Assembly (NCBI RefSeq): GCF_001767295.1 | Contig: NZ_CP014944.1 | Location: forward strand, 4,092,001-4,156,000 | Direction: 5' to 3' | Source: Colwellia sp. PAMC 20917 | GTDB lineage: Bacteria > Pseudomonadota > Gammaproteobacteria > Enterobacterales > Alteromonadaceae | Length of the DNA: 64,000 nt | Part shown: in pieces, positions 18,579-28,245 of the stretch | Layout: every line of letters begins with the position of its first letter | Numbering within the stretch: the first letter of the stretch is position 1 | Translations under genes and position numbers: made by a program | Notes under the pieces: generated by a model | What the model was told of the DNA's origin: nothing | Seen by the model: the letters and a program-made list of their open reading frames with translations, nothing else | Databases searched by the model: none

Positions 18579-19109
18579 TTAACCCTCTTCAATTGTATTG
18601 TATGCCACGTCAGAACGCTGCTCGATATATTCAGTATTACCACAGATTGCTGCTCGAAAATCAGCAATACAAATTATCGTTAAACGTATAATAAATAGTG
18701 CTGCCCCAGCAAAAAAAGCAAATCGACCCGGCCACTCAGGCAGATCTAACTGGCTAAAGAAATAAGCGCCGCTGCTTGCTGCGTGGAAAAAACCTTTCCA
18801 TGCAGCGAATGCAAGTGGCAGTAATATTAATAGGCTGATGAGTGAACCAATGGCAAGCATCCATAATTTGGTATGTTGACCCAAACGCTTGAATAAGAAC
18901 TCTATGGTAATGTGACTGTAATCTGCAGTGACATAAGCTAACGGTAGAAAAACGGCTCCTACCATCAGTTCTCGAACGATAACAACATCGTCAGTTACTC
19001 CCCAACCAAAAAGGTTACGTGTGACAACCGTTAGCGTGATCATTAGGCCGAGCGTGATAATGCAAACACCAGCGACAATTAATGCCCCTTGTTCCATTTT
19101 TTTCAACAT
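18579..19109 (-). CDS. dctQ: TRAP transporter small permease (DctQ)
   Basis: A 176-residue membrane protein with four hydrophobic helices. It matches the DctQ family: an N-terminal amphipathic/first helix, VTRNLFGWGVTDDVVIVREL with the family's Trp and acidic pair, and a central AYVTADYSHITIEFLFKRL. It pairs with DctM, and the spacing between the two genes is 3 bases. The periplasmic binding protein gene lies 142 bases upstream. Confidence 0.9.
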   Translation of the reverse strand: MLKKMEQGALIVAGVCIITLGLMITLTVVTRNLFGWGVTDDVVIVRELMVGAVFLPLAYVTADYSHITIEFLFKRLGQHTKLWMLAIGSLISLLILLPLAFAAWKGFFHAASSGAYFFSQLDLPEWPGRFAFFAGAALFIIRLTIICIADFRAAICGNTEYIEQRSDVAYNTIEEG

Positions 19110-19251
19110 AATATTAAACTCTATGTGATACCAATTTGACTAACGTTATGATTATTTTACTGGTTGAAATAAGCCGCTTCTAGGTTATTTATTTGGCTAT
19201 TTCTCTGCGTGTAAAGTAGATCACCTCATCAATAAAACGGGTGTAATTAAA

Positions 19252-20328
19252 TTAACGTGCCCAAGGGTAGCCATTTAGATCTCGTTCTTGGCTGTATTTT
19301 TTAAGGGAAGCTTTGTAGTTTTTAACCATGGTATTTCCATCGAGACCACTTTTATTTGCTTCTTTTTCCCACTTAGTAATGTGATATTGACTTGCTGCAT
19401 ATAATTGAGCTGAACCTGAAGAAGAAAGAGTAATAATTTCTAGCTTATGTCCATCAATCCCTTGCGTTAGTAAATCTTCTGCTCTTTTGTCAGCTTTCAT
19501 TATATTTTCACCAAGGTAGTTGACAAAATCAGCGCCAACGTCATTTATTACCTTTCTCTGAGAAGGACTCAATTTGGATAGTGCATCTTTATTTATAAAT
19601 ATTCCCAAACCGGTATAAGTGCCCCAATTGAGTTTGGTTAGGCTGTCAGACGCCTCATGTTGTTTCAAAGCAATAGTGGCGCTCATATAGCCTAAGCTGC
19701 AATCGAGTAAACCGTTACCTAGCCCCTGATAAGCCTTATAAATACTCATGCTGACCAAGTTTGCCCCTAAGTCACCAAATATTTTACCGAAGGTACCAAC
19801 ACCACGTATCTTTTTACCTTTTATGTCATCAAGTGTTCGAACAGCGTCTCCTTTACATAATACGATAACGTTTGAAAGCATGTATGAGGCGACGAAGGAT
19901 AAATTTTGTTTTCCTAAATTACTTGTTACCTCAGGGGATTGCATAAGATCAAAGTTGGCTTTTAAACCAACCCAGGGGTCGAGGTTTTCAAAAGGTAAGT
20001 TAGTCAGTGAAAAAGACACCATCTCTTTTGGAAAGTAATCGGGGATAATGGTCCCCATATCGACCACACCCGCAGCAATAGATTGTCGCGCAGCATTTGC
20101 CTTAAATAAAGCACCACCCCACATAATATCAATTTTTAAATCACCACCAGAACGCTTTTCAACTTCCTGTGCAAACCATTTAGTGGCTCCAGCACGGGCG
20201 CCTCGATTTGGCCCAGGTTCACCATAAGTAAGAACCGTTGCAGCTAAAGCGGGGAATGCACTCAAAGCAGCAGCGGTAAATGTTACTATTTTGAAAAATT
20301 TTCTAACCATATTAATTTTTCGACTCAT
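19252..20328 (-). CDS. dctP: TRAP transporter periplasmic solute-binding protein (DctP)
   Basis: A periplasmic extracytoplasmic solute receptor of the TRAP DctP family that captures an organic acid and hands it to DctQM. I place the start at ATG 20328 (MSRKINMVRKFFKIV...), which has an AAGG Shine-Dalgarno about 9 bases upstream and gives a proper signal peptide ending ALAA. An upstream frame extension to 20415 lacks such features. Motifs include the N-terminal beta-strand LTYGEPGPNRGARAGATKWF, QSIAAGVVDMG, the KGKKIRG segment before the ligand-gating region and the C-terminal EKEANKSG helix. The ligand is not predictable; proximity to gcdH and the CoA ligase suggests a carboxylate. Confidence 0.9.
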   Translation of the reverse strand: MSRKINMVRKFFKIVTFTAAALSAFPALAATVLTYGEPGPNRGARAGATKWFAQEVEKRSGGDLKIDIMWGGALFKANAARQSIAAGVVDMGTIIPDYFPKEMVSFSLTNLPFENLDPWVGLKANFDLMQSPEVTSNLGKQNLSFVASYMLSNVIVLCKGDAVRTLDDIKGKKIRGVGTFGKIFGDLGANLVSMSIYKAYQGLGNGLLDCSLGYMSATIALKQHEASDSLTKLNWGTYTGLGIFINKDALSKLSPSQRKVINDVGADFVNYLGENIMKADKRAEDLLTQGIDGHKLEIITLSSSGSAQLYAASQYHITKWEKEANKSGLDGNTMVKNYKASLKKYSQERDLNGYPWAR

Positions 20329-20415
20329 CACAGAATACCTTGTGTTTCGCTTGGCGGAACTTGTGGGCCGCTTTAGTTCGTTACTGTACAATAACAAAGA
20401 TAGTGCCGCAAGCAT

Positions 20416-20833
20416 AAAAATAGCGCTTTAAAAATTAAATTAGTCGTATTAGTGGCTCGGTTGCTATCAAGTTGTTTAAACCCCCATCAGGGAATCATCT
20501 AAGGGGATATTAAAATTAATCGAGTTAATATTATGGGCAATGATTTAGTGCAGTGTTTTTAAGAAGCGTTTTCTAAAATATGTTCAAGGGTATTGTATAT
20601 AACCATTTCTAGTAACGTTATCTCTTTACGTTAAAACCAATAGATGAATTTTATAATCAGGCTGTATTGGTGAATGGTGAACAAAAGTTTAGTATTAATA
20701 TAGAATCATGCTCTGAATATGTACTAAGTAATACAAGCAATGTTGCTTAATCTAGAGGCTCGACCATTGGGCTTAAATAAGTCATGAAAGCTTTACTGGT
20801 TTTAGAAATGGAGTGATTTTTTCCATGCTAAGC
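20416..20833. other. Intergenic region with a short coding-like remnant
   Basis: The left part should carry the promoter of the TRAP operon. A plus-strand frame at 20616-20750 (LFTLKPIDEFYNQAVLVNGE, ending SNTSNVA) has protein-like composition but no start codon and no family I recognise. It may be the 3' end of a lost gene. Confidence 0.35.
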
Positions 20834-21222
20834 TCAATTTAAATTCGATTTTGGTTCAAAGGGAATTAATGTCACCTGATGTTCGTTTTGTAAAATACGT
20901 GATAGACAAGTCGTGACACCAACGCTATTGCGAACCAACGACTTCACGTAAAAAATATTCTTCATGAAATAACCCCCGTGGCTGCTGGAAAAATGGTGCA
21001 AGTGATATGGTTTGCTCTGCGGTACATGGGTGTGAACTGAGCTTGCCGACCACAACCTCCTCATTAATAAGTTCAGGGTAACGCTGTGGTGGGTTTTCTA
21101 AATTGCCAGGTATCAAGGCTAAATAAAGCTCGCCGTTGAGCAATGCCGATTTTATCTGCTGCTCGTGTAAAGTTAGCGAGCATAGCTAACTGACAAAAAT
21201 ATTCAAGACGTTTCAAATGCAT
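20834..21222 (-). pseudogene. LysR-family regulator remnant (GcdR-like position), deleted and frameshifted
   Basis: From ATG 21222 the minus strand reads MHLKRLEYFCQLAMLANFTR then AADKIGIAQ, a typical LysR N-terminal helix-turn-helix start. The protein then jumps, out of frame, to an effector-domain segment (LLNGELYLALIPGNLENP), so most of the HTH and linker is missing. A further frame change near 20930 joins LREVVGSQ-stop to VKSLVRNSVGVTTCLSRI, the usual effector-domain block. It lies 130 bases upstream of, and divergent from, gcdH. This is where Pseudomonas keeps the LysR activator gcdR. I infer a dead gcdR-like regulator. Confidence 0.75.
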
Positions 21223-21352
21223 ATGATTGATTGCTATAAGTAAAAATTATAAAAACTATAATAACTATATATTATGTTTATTTTTGCTTTAAGGATAGAG
21301 TAAGACAATAAATTAAATTATTACTGATAAACAGTATAAATAAGGTAACCCC

Positions 21353-22534
21353 ATGAGCAATACATTAACCGCTTTTAATTGGCAAGATCCGATGTTTCTT
21401 GATAATCAACTCACCGAAGAAGAGCGTATGATCCGCGATTCTGCTCATGACTATTGCCAAGAGAAACTTCAGCCGCGTGTGCTTGAAGCTAATAGACATG
21501 AACACTTTGATCGCGAAATAATGCGTGAATTAGGTCAGCTAGGTCTGTTGGGCGCTACTTTGCCAGCTAAATACGGCGGCAGTGAAGTCAATTATGTTAG
21601 TTATGGTTTAATTGCGCGTGAAGTAGAACGTGTAGATAGTGGTTACCGCAGCGCAATGAGTGTGCAATCTTCATTAGTTATGCATCCAATATATGCTTAC
21701 GGCTCTGAAGAACAACGTATGAAGTATTTACCTAAACTTGCTTCGGGTGAATGGGTGGGTTGTTTTGGTTTGACTGAGCCTAACTCAGGTAGTGATCCAG
21801 CTTCTATGACAACTCACGCCAATAAAGTCGATGGCGGTTATTGTTTAACCGGTAATAAAATGTGGATCACGAATTCACCCATTGCTGATGTTTTTGTTGT
21901 TTGGGCAAAGCTCGAGGGTAAAATTCGTGGTTTTGTGCTTGAAAAAGGTATGAAAGGTTTATCTGCTCCAAAAATTGAAGGTAAATTTTCTTTACGTGCT
22001 TCAATAACGGGCGAAATTGTAATGGATAACGTTTTTGTACCTGCTGAAAATATGTTTCCTGAAATTACAGGATTAGCCGGGCCTTTTGGTTGTTTAAATA
22101 AAGCGCGTTATGGTATTGCTTGGGGCTCATTAGGGGCTGCAGAGTTTTGTTTTAATTCAGCTAGAAACTATACGGCGGATCGTGAGCAATTTGGTCGTCC
22201 TCTATCGGCAAATCAGTTAATTCAAAAGAAACTCGCAGATATGCAAACAGAAATATCGCTTGGTTTACAGGGCTGCTTACAAATGGGACGTTTAATGGAT
22301 GCGGGTCAATGCCCAGTTGAATTAATTTCATTAATGAAACGTAATAATTGTGGTAAGTCTCTTGATATTGCCCGCGTTGCTCGTGATATGCACGGTGGTA
22401 ATGGTATTAGTGATGAATATGGCGTAATTCGCCATATGATGAATCTTGAAGCGGTTAATACTTATGAAGGTACACATGATGTTCATGCCCTTATATTAGG
22501 TCGTGCTATCACAGGTCATCAGGCTTTTTGTTAA
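21353..22534 (+). CDS. gcdH: Glutaryl-CoA dehydrogenase
   Basis: A 393-residue acyl-CoA dehydrogenase that oxidises and decarboxylates glutaryl-CoA to crotonyl-CoA, passing electrons to ETF. Diagnostic blocks match glutaryl-CoA dehydrogenases including the human enzyme: [84 protein letters not shown] and the catalytic-base block [19 protein letters not shown]. The ATG has a TAAGG Shine-Dalgarno 8 bases upstream. The bifunctional hydratase/dehydrogenase and thiolase nearby could complete conversion of crotonyl-CoA to two acetyl-CoA. Confidence 0.95.
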   Translation: MSNTLTAFNWQDPMFLDNQLTEEERMIRDSAHDYCQEKLQPRVLEANRHEHFDREIMRELGQLGLLGATLPAKYGGSEVNYVSYGLIAREVERVDSGYRSAMSVQSSLVMHPIYAYGSEEQRMKYLPKLASGEWVGCFGLTEPNSGSDPASMTTHANKVDGGYCLTGNKMWITNSPIADVFVVWAKLEGKIRGFVLEKGMKGLSAPKIEGKFSLRASITGEIVMDNVFVPAENMFPEITGLAGPFGCLNKARYGIAWGSLGAAEFCFNSARNYTADREQFGRPLSANQLIQKKLADMQTEISLGLQGCLQMGRLMDAGQCPVELISLMKRNNCGKSLDIARVARDMHGGNGISDEYGVIRHMMNLEAVNTYEGTHDVHALILGRAITGHQAFC

Positions 22535-22658
22535 TTACTCGCACATTAGACTACATTAGTTCGTTGTTTTACAGAGCCGATTCAAACGGCATATTTAAGG
22601 GTATATCAGAGCCTCACTTCAACATATCAGCTAGTTAACAACGGCCACAGGATAATTT

Positions 22659-22690
22659 AAGGGCATGGCAATGTAATTTGGCATGCCCTT
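22659..22690 (+). terminator. Probable terminator after gcdH
   Basis: A perfect 9-bp inverted repeat AAGGGCATG (22659-22667) and CATGCCCTT (22682-22690) with a 14-base loop. The T run on the 3' side is weak. Confidence 0.6.
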
Positions 22691-22814
22691 GTCAATTTCA
22701 TGACTATAGCTTCATGACAAGTAAGACTGACCAATGGGGATGTTACCGCTGTTGATAACACCTATCTACAAGTATGACTATAAATAGGTATACACAATTA
22801 ATTTGGAGATTTAC

Positions 22815-24233
22815 ATGAAAGACTACCGTCAATTTTATATTAATGGTCAATGGGTTAATCCATTAGAAAAGCAAGACTTTGCTGTGTTTAATCCGGCAAC
22901 AGAACAAGAAATCGCAACAATTTCTTTAGGCTCAAGCCAAGATGTTGATTTAGCAGTAGCAGCAGCGAAAAATGCCTTTGCTACTTTTGGTTACACTAGC
23001 GTAGAAGAGCGTATTTCGTTATTAGAATCCTTATTAAAACAATATATGGATAACTATGATGCCATGGCCCATGCTATTTCATTAGAGATGGGCGCGCCTA
23101 TTGATTTCTCTACTAAGGCACAAGCATATGCGGGTAAGGGCCATATTGAATCTGCATTAGCGACACTAAAAGCATTTGAATTTTCGCGTACTTTAGGCAA
23201 TGCAAAAATCGTAAAAGAGCCTATTGGGGTTTGTGGTTTTATCACACCTTGGAATTGGCCAATTAACCAAATCGCTTGTAAAGTAGCTCCTGCACTTGCA
23301 ACTGGTTGTTCAATGATTCTAAAACCGAGTGAGATTGCCCCTTTATCAGCAAAATTATTTTCGCAAATGATACATGATGCAGGTTACCCTGCTGGTGTAT
23401 ATAACATGGTTAATGGCGATGGCATGGGTGTTGGTTCAGCCATATCGGCGCATAAAGATATTGATATGGTGTCATTTACCGGCTCTACACGTGCGGGTAT
23501 TGCCATTGCAAAATCTGCAGCAAATACCGTTAAACGTGTTGTACAAGAGCTGGGTGGTAAATCACCTAACATTATTTTAGATGATGCCAATATCGATGAA
23601 TCGGTGAAAAAAGGAGTATTTCATTGCATGAGCAATACGGGCCAGTCTTGTAACGCACCTACACGTATGTTGATACCTGCAAATAAATATGAACAAGCTG
23701 TTATCGCAGCAAAAGCAACCGCAGCGAAAGTAAAGGTGGGCAATCCGGCCGAGCAGGGTAATCATATCGGCCCACTAGTGAGTGCTGCCCATTTTGAAAA
23801 AGTACAAGCAATGATACAAGCGGGTATTGATGAAGGAGCAACATTGCTTGCTGGCGGAGTGGGTAAGCCTGAAGGTTTTGAAACAGGTTACTTTGTTAAA
23901 CCTACTATTTTCAGCAATGTAACTAATGACATGAGTATTGCTCAAGAAGAAATTTTTGGTCCTGTTTTAGTGATGATTCCGTATAAAGATGAAGACGAAG
24001 GTATTTCTATTGCTAATGATACTCCTTATGGGTTAGCTGCGTTTATTCAATCAGAAAGTCCTGAGCGGGCAGAAAAAGTAGCAAGAAAAATACGCGCAGG
24101 TATGATCTGTATCAACGGTGCAGCTCATAGTCATAGTGCTCCTTTTGGTGGTTTTAAACAATCAGGTAATGGCCGGGAGTGGGGCGAGTTTGGTTTTGAA
24201 GATTTTCTGGAAATTAAATCAATCAGTAGCTAA
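22815..24233 (+). CDS. NAD(P)-dependent aldehyde dehydrogenase
   Basis: A 472-residue aldehyde dehydrogenase superfamily enzyme oxidising an aldehyde to its acid. I use ATG 22815, which has a GGAG Shine-Dalgarno; the frame also opens at a TTG at 22803 that overlaps it. Motifs: the cofactor segment GFITPWNWPINQIACKVAPA, FTGSTRAGIAIA, the general-base Glu in VQELGGKSPNII (~residue 247), the nucleophilic Cys in MSNTGQSCNAPTRM (~281) and EEIFGPVL. It follows gcdH by 280 bases with a hairpin between. The aldehyde is unknown; a semialdehyde feeding glutarate is a possibility from context only. Confidence 0.93.
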   Translation: MKDYRQFYINGQWVNPLEKQDFAVFNPATEQEIATISLGSSQDVDLAVAAAKNAFATFGYTSVEERISLLESLLKQYMDNYDAMAHAISLEMGAPIDFSTKAQAYAGKGHIESALATLKAFEFSRTLGNAKIVKEPIGVCGFITPWNWPINQIACKVAPALATGCSMILKPSEIAPLSAKLFSQMIHDAGYPAGVYNMVNGDGMGVGSAISAHKDIDMVSFTGSTRAGIAIAKSAANTVKRVVQELGGKSPNIILDDANIDESVKKGVFHCMSNTGQSCNAPTRMLIPANKYEQAVIAAKATAAKVKVGNPAEQGNHIGPLVSAAHFEKVQAMIQAGIDEGATLLAGGVGKPEGFETGYFVKPTIFSNVTNDMSIAQEEIFGPVLVMIPYKDEDEGISIANDTPYGLAAFIQSESPERAEKVARKIRAGMICINGAAHSHSAPFGGFKQSGNGREWGEFGFEDFLEIKSISS

Positions 24234-24506
24234 TTAACTTAAACACCCCCAATGAGCAAATAAATCACATAATATAATGTTTATTGGGATATTGAGTTGA
24301 ACCGTTTTTTTATAAAAACTGTTCAATTTAACTAAGTAGCAAATAAAACTTAATCGTAAATTAACATTATCCAACAATTTCTGTTCAGCCAATATTTCTC
24401 TGACTCAGCAAATATAATTGACTCATTAAATAATCGTAATCAAAGCAAGAACGCTCGGCAGTGAACTTTCATGCTTATTTCTGTATTTAACCGCCACCAG
24501 ATAAAC

Positions 24507-24989
24507 TTACTGGCTTTTATGCCAACTCATACCAACAGAGTAACGGTGATCAAAACCCTGCCATGGTTTAGGTGTTTTGCCATCAATGGCGACTTGATTA
24601 GAATTAGGCGATAAATCAAGGAATGTACATTTATCTAATTGTTTCTTTAAGTGGCAGTCCATCATAGCGAGCGTAAAGTGTTTATTGTTATTATTTAACA
24701 ATGTGTTATCCCATGCCGACTCAAAGTAATGACCTATGTCTAACTCACTTTTTTTAGCGATGCTCGGCGCAGGATGTGGGGCAATATTATGTCGAGCATT
24801 TTGATAGGTCAGTAAATATTTATCTTTGCTACCCGTTTGTTCATAAAGTGATTTAATACCGTCGTAACCCGAAATATCATCTAAATCACCAGCAACATAT
24901 AATATTGGGGTATTAATTTTTGATAATGCTTCTTGCTTAAATAACTTATGTTGGCCACCCCACGGTGCCATAGCAATATAGATATAAAT
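24507..24989 (-). pseudogene. Alpha/beta hydrolase, N-terminal half missing
   Basis: The frame encodes only the C-terminal half of an alpha/beta hydrolase of the dienelactone-hydrolase-like group. APWGGQHKLFKQEALSKI leads to INTPILYVAGDLDDISGY, the strand-6/7 region with the acidic residue, and NARHNIAPHP carries the candidate catalytic His. The nucleophile elbow (GxSxG) is absent. The frame is closed by TAA at 24990-24992, and the ATG at 24971 gives 154 residues starting in mid-fold. The truncation point abuts a 13-base sequence (GATATAAATTTAA at 24981) repeated at 25067, hinting at a rearrangement or small insertion. Confidence 0.75.
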
Positions 24990-25085
24990 TTAATAATAAG
25001 CCTATTCGCTTAACATTAGGATATTACCCTAGCCACACCAGTCGCGCCTCGAAGTTTTAATTCAGCGATATAAATTTAACTCTGT

Positions 25086-25132
25086 CGGTTACTAATCAAG
25101 AAGCCTATTTTATCGTTCTTGATAGGTAACCG
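25086..25132 (-). terminator. Hairpin 3' of the molybdopterin oxidoreductase gene
   Basis: CGGTTACTAATCAAG (25086-25100) pairs with CTTGATAGGTAACCG (25118-25132) at 13 of 15 positions. It lies 20-60 bases downstream of the minus-strand stop at 25150. There is no clean T run, so the assignment as a terminator is tentative. Confidence 0.4.
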
Positions 25133-25149
25133 ATATATCTAGCTAAGAC

Positions 25150-27441
25150 CTATTGTTGGTTATCCATTTTTTCAATAGATATTGGTATTGATTTATATGT
25201 TGGGGTACCGCATTCGTCAGCGATACTTTCTAACGGCACTAAGGGATTTGTTTCTGGATAATAGGCAGCCACACAGCCTGGTGGGATAAGGTATTCAACA
25301 ATTTTAAAATTAGAAAGCGAACGTTCTATGCCATCGTTTGATACCGTTGTTATTTTGACATAATCTCCATTTTTTAATGCCTGTTTATCTATATCTTTTG
25401 CACTCATAAAGATGATATTACGTTCACCATATACACCACGGTAACGATCATCCATTCCATAAATAGTGGTGTTGTATTGATCGTGTGAACGGAGTGTTTG
25501 CAGCGTTAGTACCGGCTTTTTAGTTATTAACTGTGCACGCTCATGTACTAATTGGTCTGGTAATCTAGCATCACTAAAAATGGCTTTTTTTATTGGAGTA
25601 CGCCAATGACGTTGCGCTGCTGAATTTTCTAGGTGGAAACCTCTACCTGCTTTTATTCGGGAGTTATAGTCATCAAAACCGGGTATGACAGCACTTATTT
25701 CTTTACGAATTAACCCATAATTACCGGCCAGCGTATTCCAGTCGACTATTTTATTGCCTACTGATGCCATGGCTATTGCAGCAACAATGGCTGTTTCTGA
25801 ACGAAGAGTGTTAGCTGCTGGTTCATTTTGACCCGTTGAACTGTGTACCATACTCATTGAGTCTTCTACCGTAATACATTGTTCGCCGCTAGATTGACGA
25901 TCTATTTCTGTACGGCCCAAACACGGGAGAATTAGCGCACGTTTACCTGTTATCACATGGCTTCGATTTAATTTAGTACTGATTTGTACGGTTAAGTCAC
26001 ACTTTTTTAAGGCCATGTGAGTACGCGTGGTATCAGGTGTTGCCGCAGAAAAATTGCCGCCCAAGGCAATAAATACCTTAGCTTTGCCCTCAAGCATGGC
26101 ATGAATAGACTCAACGGTATTAAAGCCATTATCACGAGGAACATTAAAAGAGTAACGATTCTCTAGTGCATCAAGAAAGTCCATTGACGGATTCTCATTG
26201 ATCCCCATAGTACGATTACCTTGCACATTTGAATGACCGCGTACCGGACATGCGCCAGCCCCTGCTTTGCCAATATTACCCCTGAGCATTAGTACGTTCA
26301 CTAACTCTCGTACTGTAGCGACAGAGTGGCGGTGTTGGGTAATCCCCATCGCCCAAGTGAATATAACCTTATTACTACTGGCATAGATTGTTGCTATCTG
26401 TTCAATGTTTTCTCGAGTTAAACTACATTGGTCAAGAATTTTGTCCCATTCGCTTGCCGCAACACTTTGTTGATATGCTTCAAAACCATGGCAATGTTTA
26501 TTGATAAAGTCGATATCGAGTACTGATTTATCATGCTCAAATCTTTCAAATAAACATTTAGCGACGCCACGTAATAACGCCATGTCTCCGCCTAAGCGAG
26601 GGGTGAAATAATATTGACTGATGGTAGTCCCTGTTAAGAAGATCATTTCTTTTGGGCTTTGTGGGTCTGAAAACTTTTGTAATCCACGTTCTTTTAAATT
26701 GTTCACGGAGACAATTTTAGCTCCGCGTTTACTTGCCTCACGCAAGGTTCCCAACATACGAGGATGATTAGTGCCTGGGTTTTGGCCGAAGACAAAAATG
26801 GCGTCAGCTTTAGAAAAGTCGTCCATAGTCACCGTACCTTTACCTGTACCTAGACTATTTGTCATGCCTATGCCAGAGGCTTCATGACACATATTAGAGC
26901 AGTCAGGAAAGTTATTTGTGCCTAATACTCGACCAAATAATTGATATAAGTAGGCCACTTCATTACTCGCTCGACCAGAGGTATACAATAATGCTTCATT
27001 GGGAGAGGAAAGTTGCTGCAGGCTAGTGCCAATTACTTTAAAAGCTTCTTGCCAATCAATTGGCTGGTAGTGATCACTTATTCCATCGTAATACATAGGT
27101 TGGGTTAAACGGCCACTTTTCTCTAGTGAATGATCATCCCATTGTTGTAATTCTGTTATTGAATACTGTTTGAAAAAATTGCTATCAACACGTTTACTGG
27201 TGGCTTCCCATGCAATGGCTTTAACGCCATTTTCACAGAAGTCTACTTTTCCGGCAGTGGTAGAATCACCCCATGCACAACCAGGACAATCAAAACCACC
27301 TGGCTGATTTGCTCTGAGTAATGCTTTAACGCTTTTCGCGGCATTTTCACTTTGAATTAAGTGTTTAGCTGAGCTTCTTAGTGCTCCCCAACCACCAGCA
27401 GGTGAAGAATAGGCAGGATTGTTTTTTGATGACTTAGACAT
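25150..27441 (-). CDS. FdhF/YdeP-family molybdopterin oxidoreductase
   Basis: A 763-residue molybdenum cofactor oxidoreductase of the YdeP (FdhF-like) family. It shows the family N-terminus (AGGWGALRSSAKHLI), a Cys pair in FDCPGCAWGD, the molybdopterin-binding segments ASNEVAYLYQLFGRVLGTNN and FVFGQNPGTNHPRMLGTL, and CPVRGHSNVQGNRTMGI. The C-terminal molydopterin-dinucleotide-binding domain contains MSAKDIDKQALKNGDYVKI. YdeP members are annotated as formate dehydrogenase-like, but their natural substrate is unsettled (E. coli YdeP is linked to acid resistance). The fdhD gene immediately upstream (12-base gap) supplies sulfur to the cofactor, which supports a working Mo enzyme. Confidence 0.93.
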   Translation of the reverse strand: MSKSSKNNPAYSSPAGGWGALRSSAKHLIQSENAAKSVKALLRANQPGGFDCPGCAWGDSTTAGKVDFCENGVKAIAWEATSKRVDSNFFKQYSITELQQWDDHSLEKSGRLTQPMYYDGISDHYQPIDWQEAFKVIGTSLQQLSSPNEALLYTSGRASNEVAYLYQLFGRVLGTNNFPDCSNMCHEASGIGMTNSLGTGKGTVTMDDFSKADAIFVFGQNPGTNHPRMLGTLREASKRGAKIVSVNNLKERGLQKFSDPQSPKEMIFLTGTTISQYYFTPRLGGDMALLRGVAKCLFERFEHDKSVLDIDFINKHCHGFEAYQQSVAASEWDKILDQCSLTRENIEQIATIYASSNKVIFTWAMGITQHRHSVATVRELVNVLMLRGNIGKAGAGACPVRGHSNVQGNRTMGINENPSMDFLDALENRYSFNVPRDNGFNTVESIHAMLEGKAKVFIALGGNFSAATPDTTRTHMALKKCDLTVQISTKLNRSHVITGKRALILPCLGRTEIDRQSSGEQCITVEDSMSMVHSSTGQNEPAANTLRSETAIVAAIAMASVGNKIVDWNTLAGNYGLIRKEISAVIPGFDDYNSRIKAGRGFHLENSAAQRHWRTPIKKAIFSDARLPDQLVHERAQLITKKPVLTLQTLRSHDQYNTTIYGMDDRYRGVYGERNIIFMSAKDIDKQALKNGDYVKITTVSNDGIERSLSNFKIVEYLIPPGCVAAYYPETNPLVPLESIADECGTPTYKSIPISIEKMDNQQ

Positions 27442-27453
27442 ATAAATCCTTTA

Positions 27454-28245
27454 TTAGGCGTAACGTTTTAGTTGCCCATGTTGGAAGCAAAATAAGGCTA
27501 TTTGTGATTTTCGAGCTGAATTAACAGCTAAGTCAGTCGGCTGTGCTAGCGTGACTAACGTTGTTAGAGATAAGCGAGCTGCCTTGGCAATTAAATCATG
27601 GCTGCAGCGGCTTGTTATTAAAGCAAAACCATTATGAGTCAGTCGTTTTTTATGGGACAAACAACCCAGCAATTTATCTAGCGCTGAATGACGACCCACA
27701 TCTTCTCGAAAGGCGATCATTTTAGCAGATAAATCAAAAAATGCGGCGCAATGATTTCCTCGGACACTCCCCGATTTTTTTAAAATACTAGGTAAGGCAT
27801 CTCTTGCTTGAATAATAATTTTCTCAGAGGGTAATTGAAACGATTTTACCTCTTTTTGATGAGGCTGATTTAATGACATAGCAGCTTCAATAGAGTCTAG
27901 ACCACAAAGGCCGCAGCCACTTGGCCCAGCCATCGTTCTACGTCGTTGCTTTAATCGATGCTGAACTCGTGCTAAAACCATAATATCAACTTGCCATCCA
28001 GAGACATGTGAATGAACAATGATATCTAAAACTTCGTTAACCGAATGAATTAAGCCTTCACTTAGACTAAAACCAAGTGCAAAGTCTTTCAAATGCTCAG
28101 GAGATGCCATCATTACCGCTTGGCTAATGCCATTAATACTAATTGCAATAGCTGCCTCAGTAAGCTGCGCTTGGTGCAACTCTTTCTGAGGAAGTTCAGC
28201 AATTTGTTTAGTACAGCTAAGATGCTCTATAATAAAATTCTCCAA
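27454..28245 (-). CDS. fdhD: Formate dehydrogenase accessory sulfurtransferase FdhD
   Basis: A 263-residue FdhD. This protein carries sulfur from IscS to the molybdenum cofactor of formate-dehydrogenase-type enzymes. The conserved CxxC loop is GPSGCGLCGLDSIEAA. Other family blocks are SEGLIHSVNEVLDI, GSVRGNHCAAFFD, FREDVGRHSALDKLLG and ITSRCSHDLIAKAARL. It is the first gene of an operon with the YdeP-like oxidoreductase, which is the obvious client. Confidence 0.95.
   Translation of the reverse strand: MENFIIEHLSCTKQIAELPQKELHQAQLTEAAIAISINGISQAVMMASPEHLKDFALGFSLSEGLIHSVNEVLDIIVHSHVSGWQVDIMVLARVQHRLKQRRRTMAGPSGCGLCGLDSIEAAMSLNQPHQKEVKSFQLPSEKIIIQARDALPSILKKSGSVRGNHCAAFFDLSAKMIAFREDVGRHSALDKLLGCLSHKKRLTHNGFALITSRCSHDLIAKAARLSLTTLVTLAQPTDLAVNSARKSQIALFCFQHGQLKRYA

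Noticed and set aside
20616-20750. Open frame ending SNTSNVA upstream of the LysR remnant
   Set aside because: It has no start codon and no recognised family. It is noted in the region description but not called as a gene.
24297-24326. Hairpin TTGAAC...GTTCAA after the aldehyde dehydrogenase gene
   Set aside because: The stem is AT-rich with an internal mismatch and no T run after it, so I do not call it a terminator.
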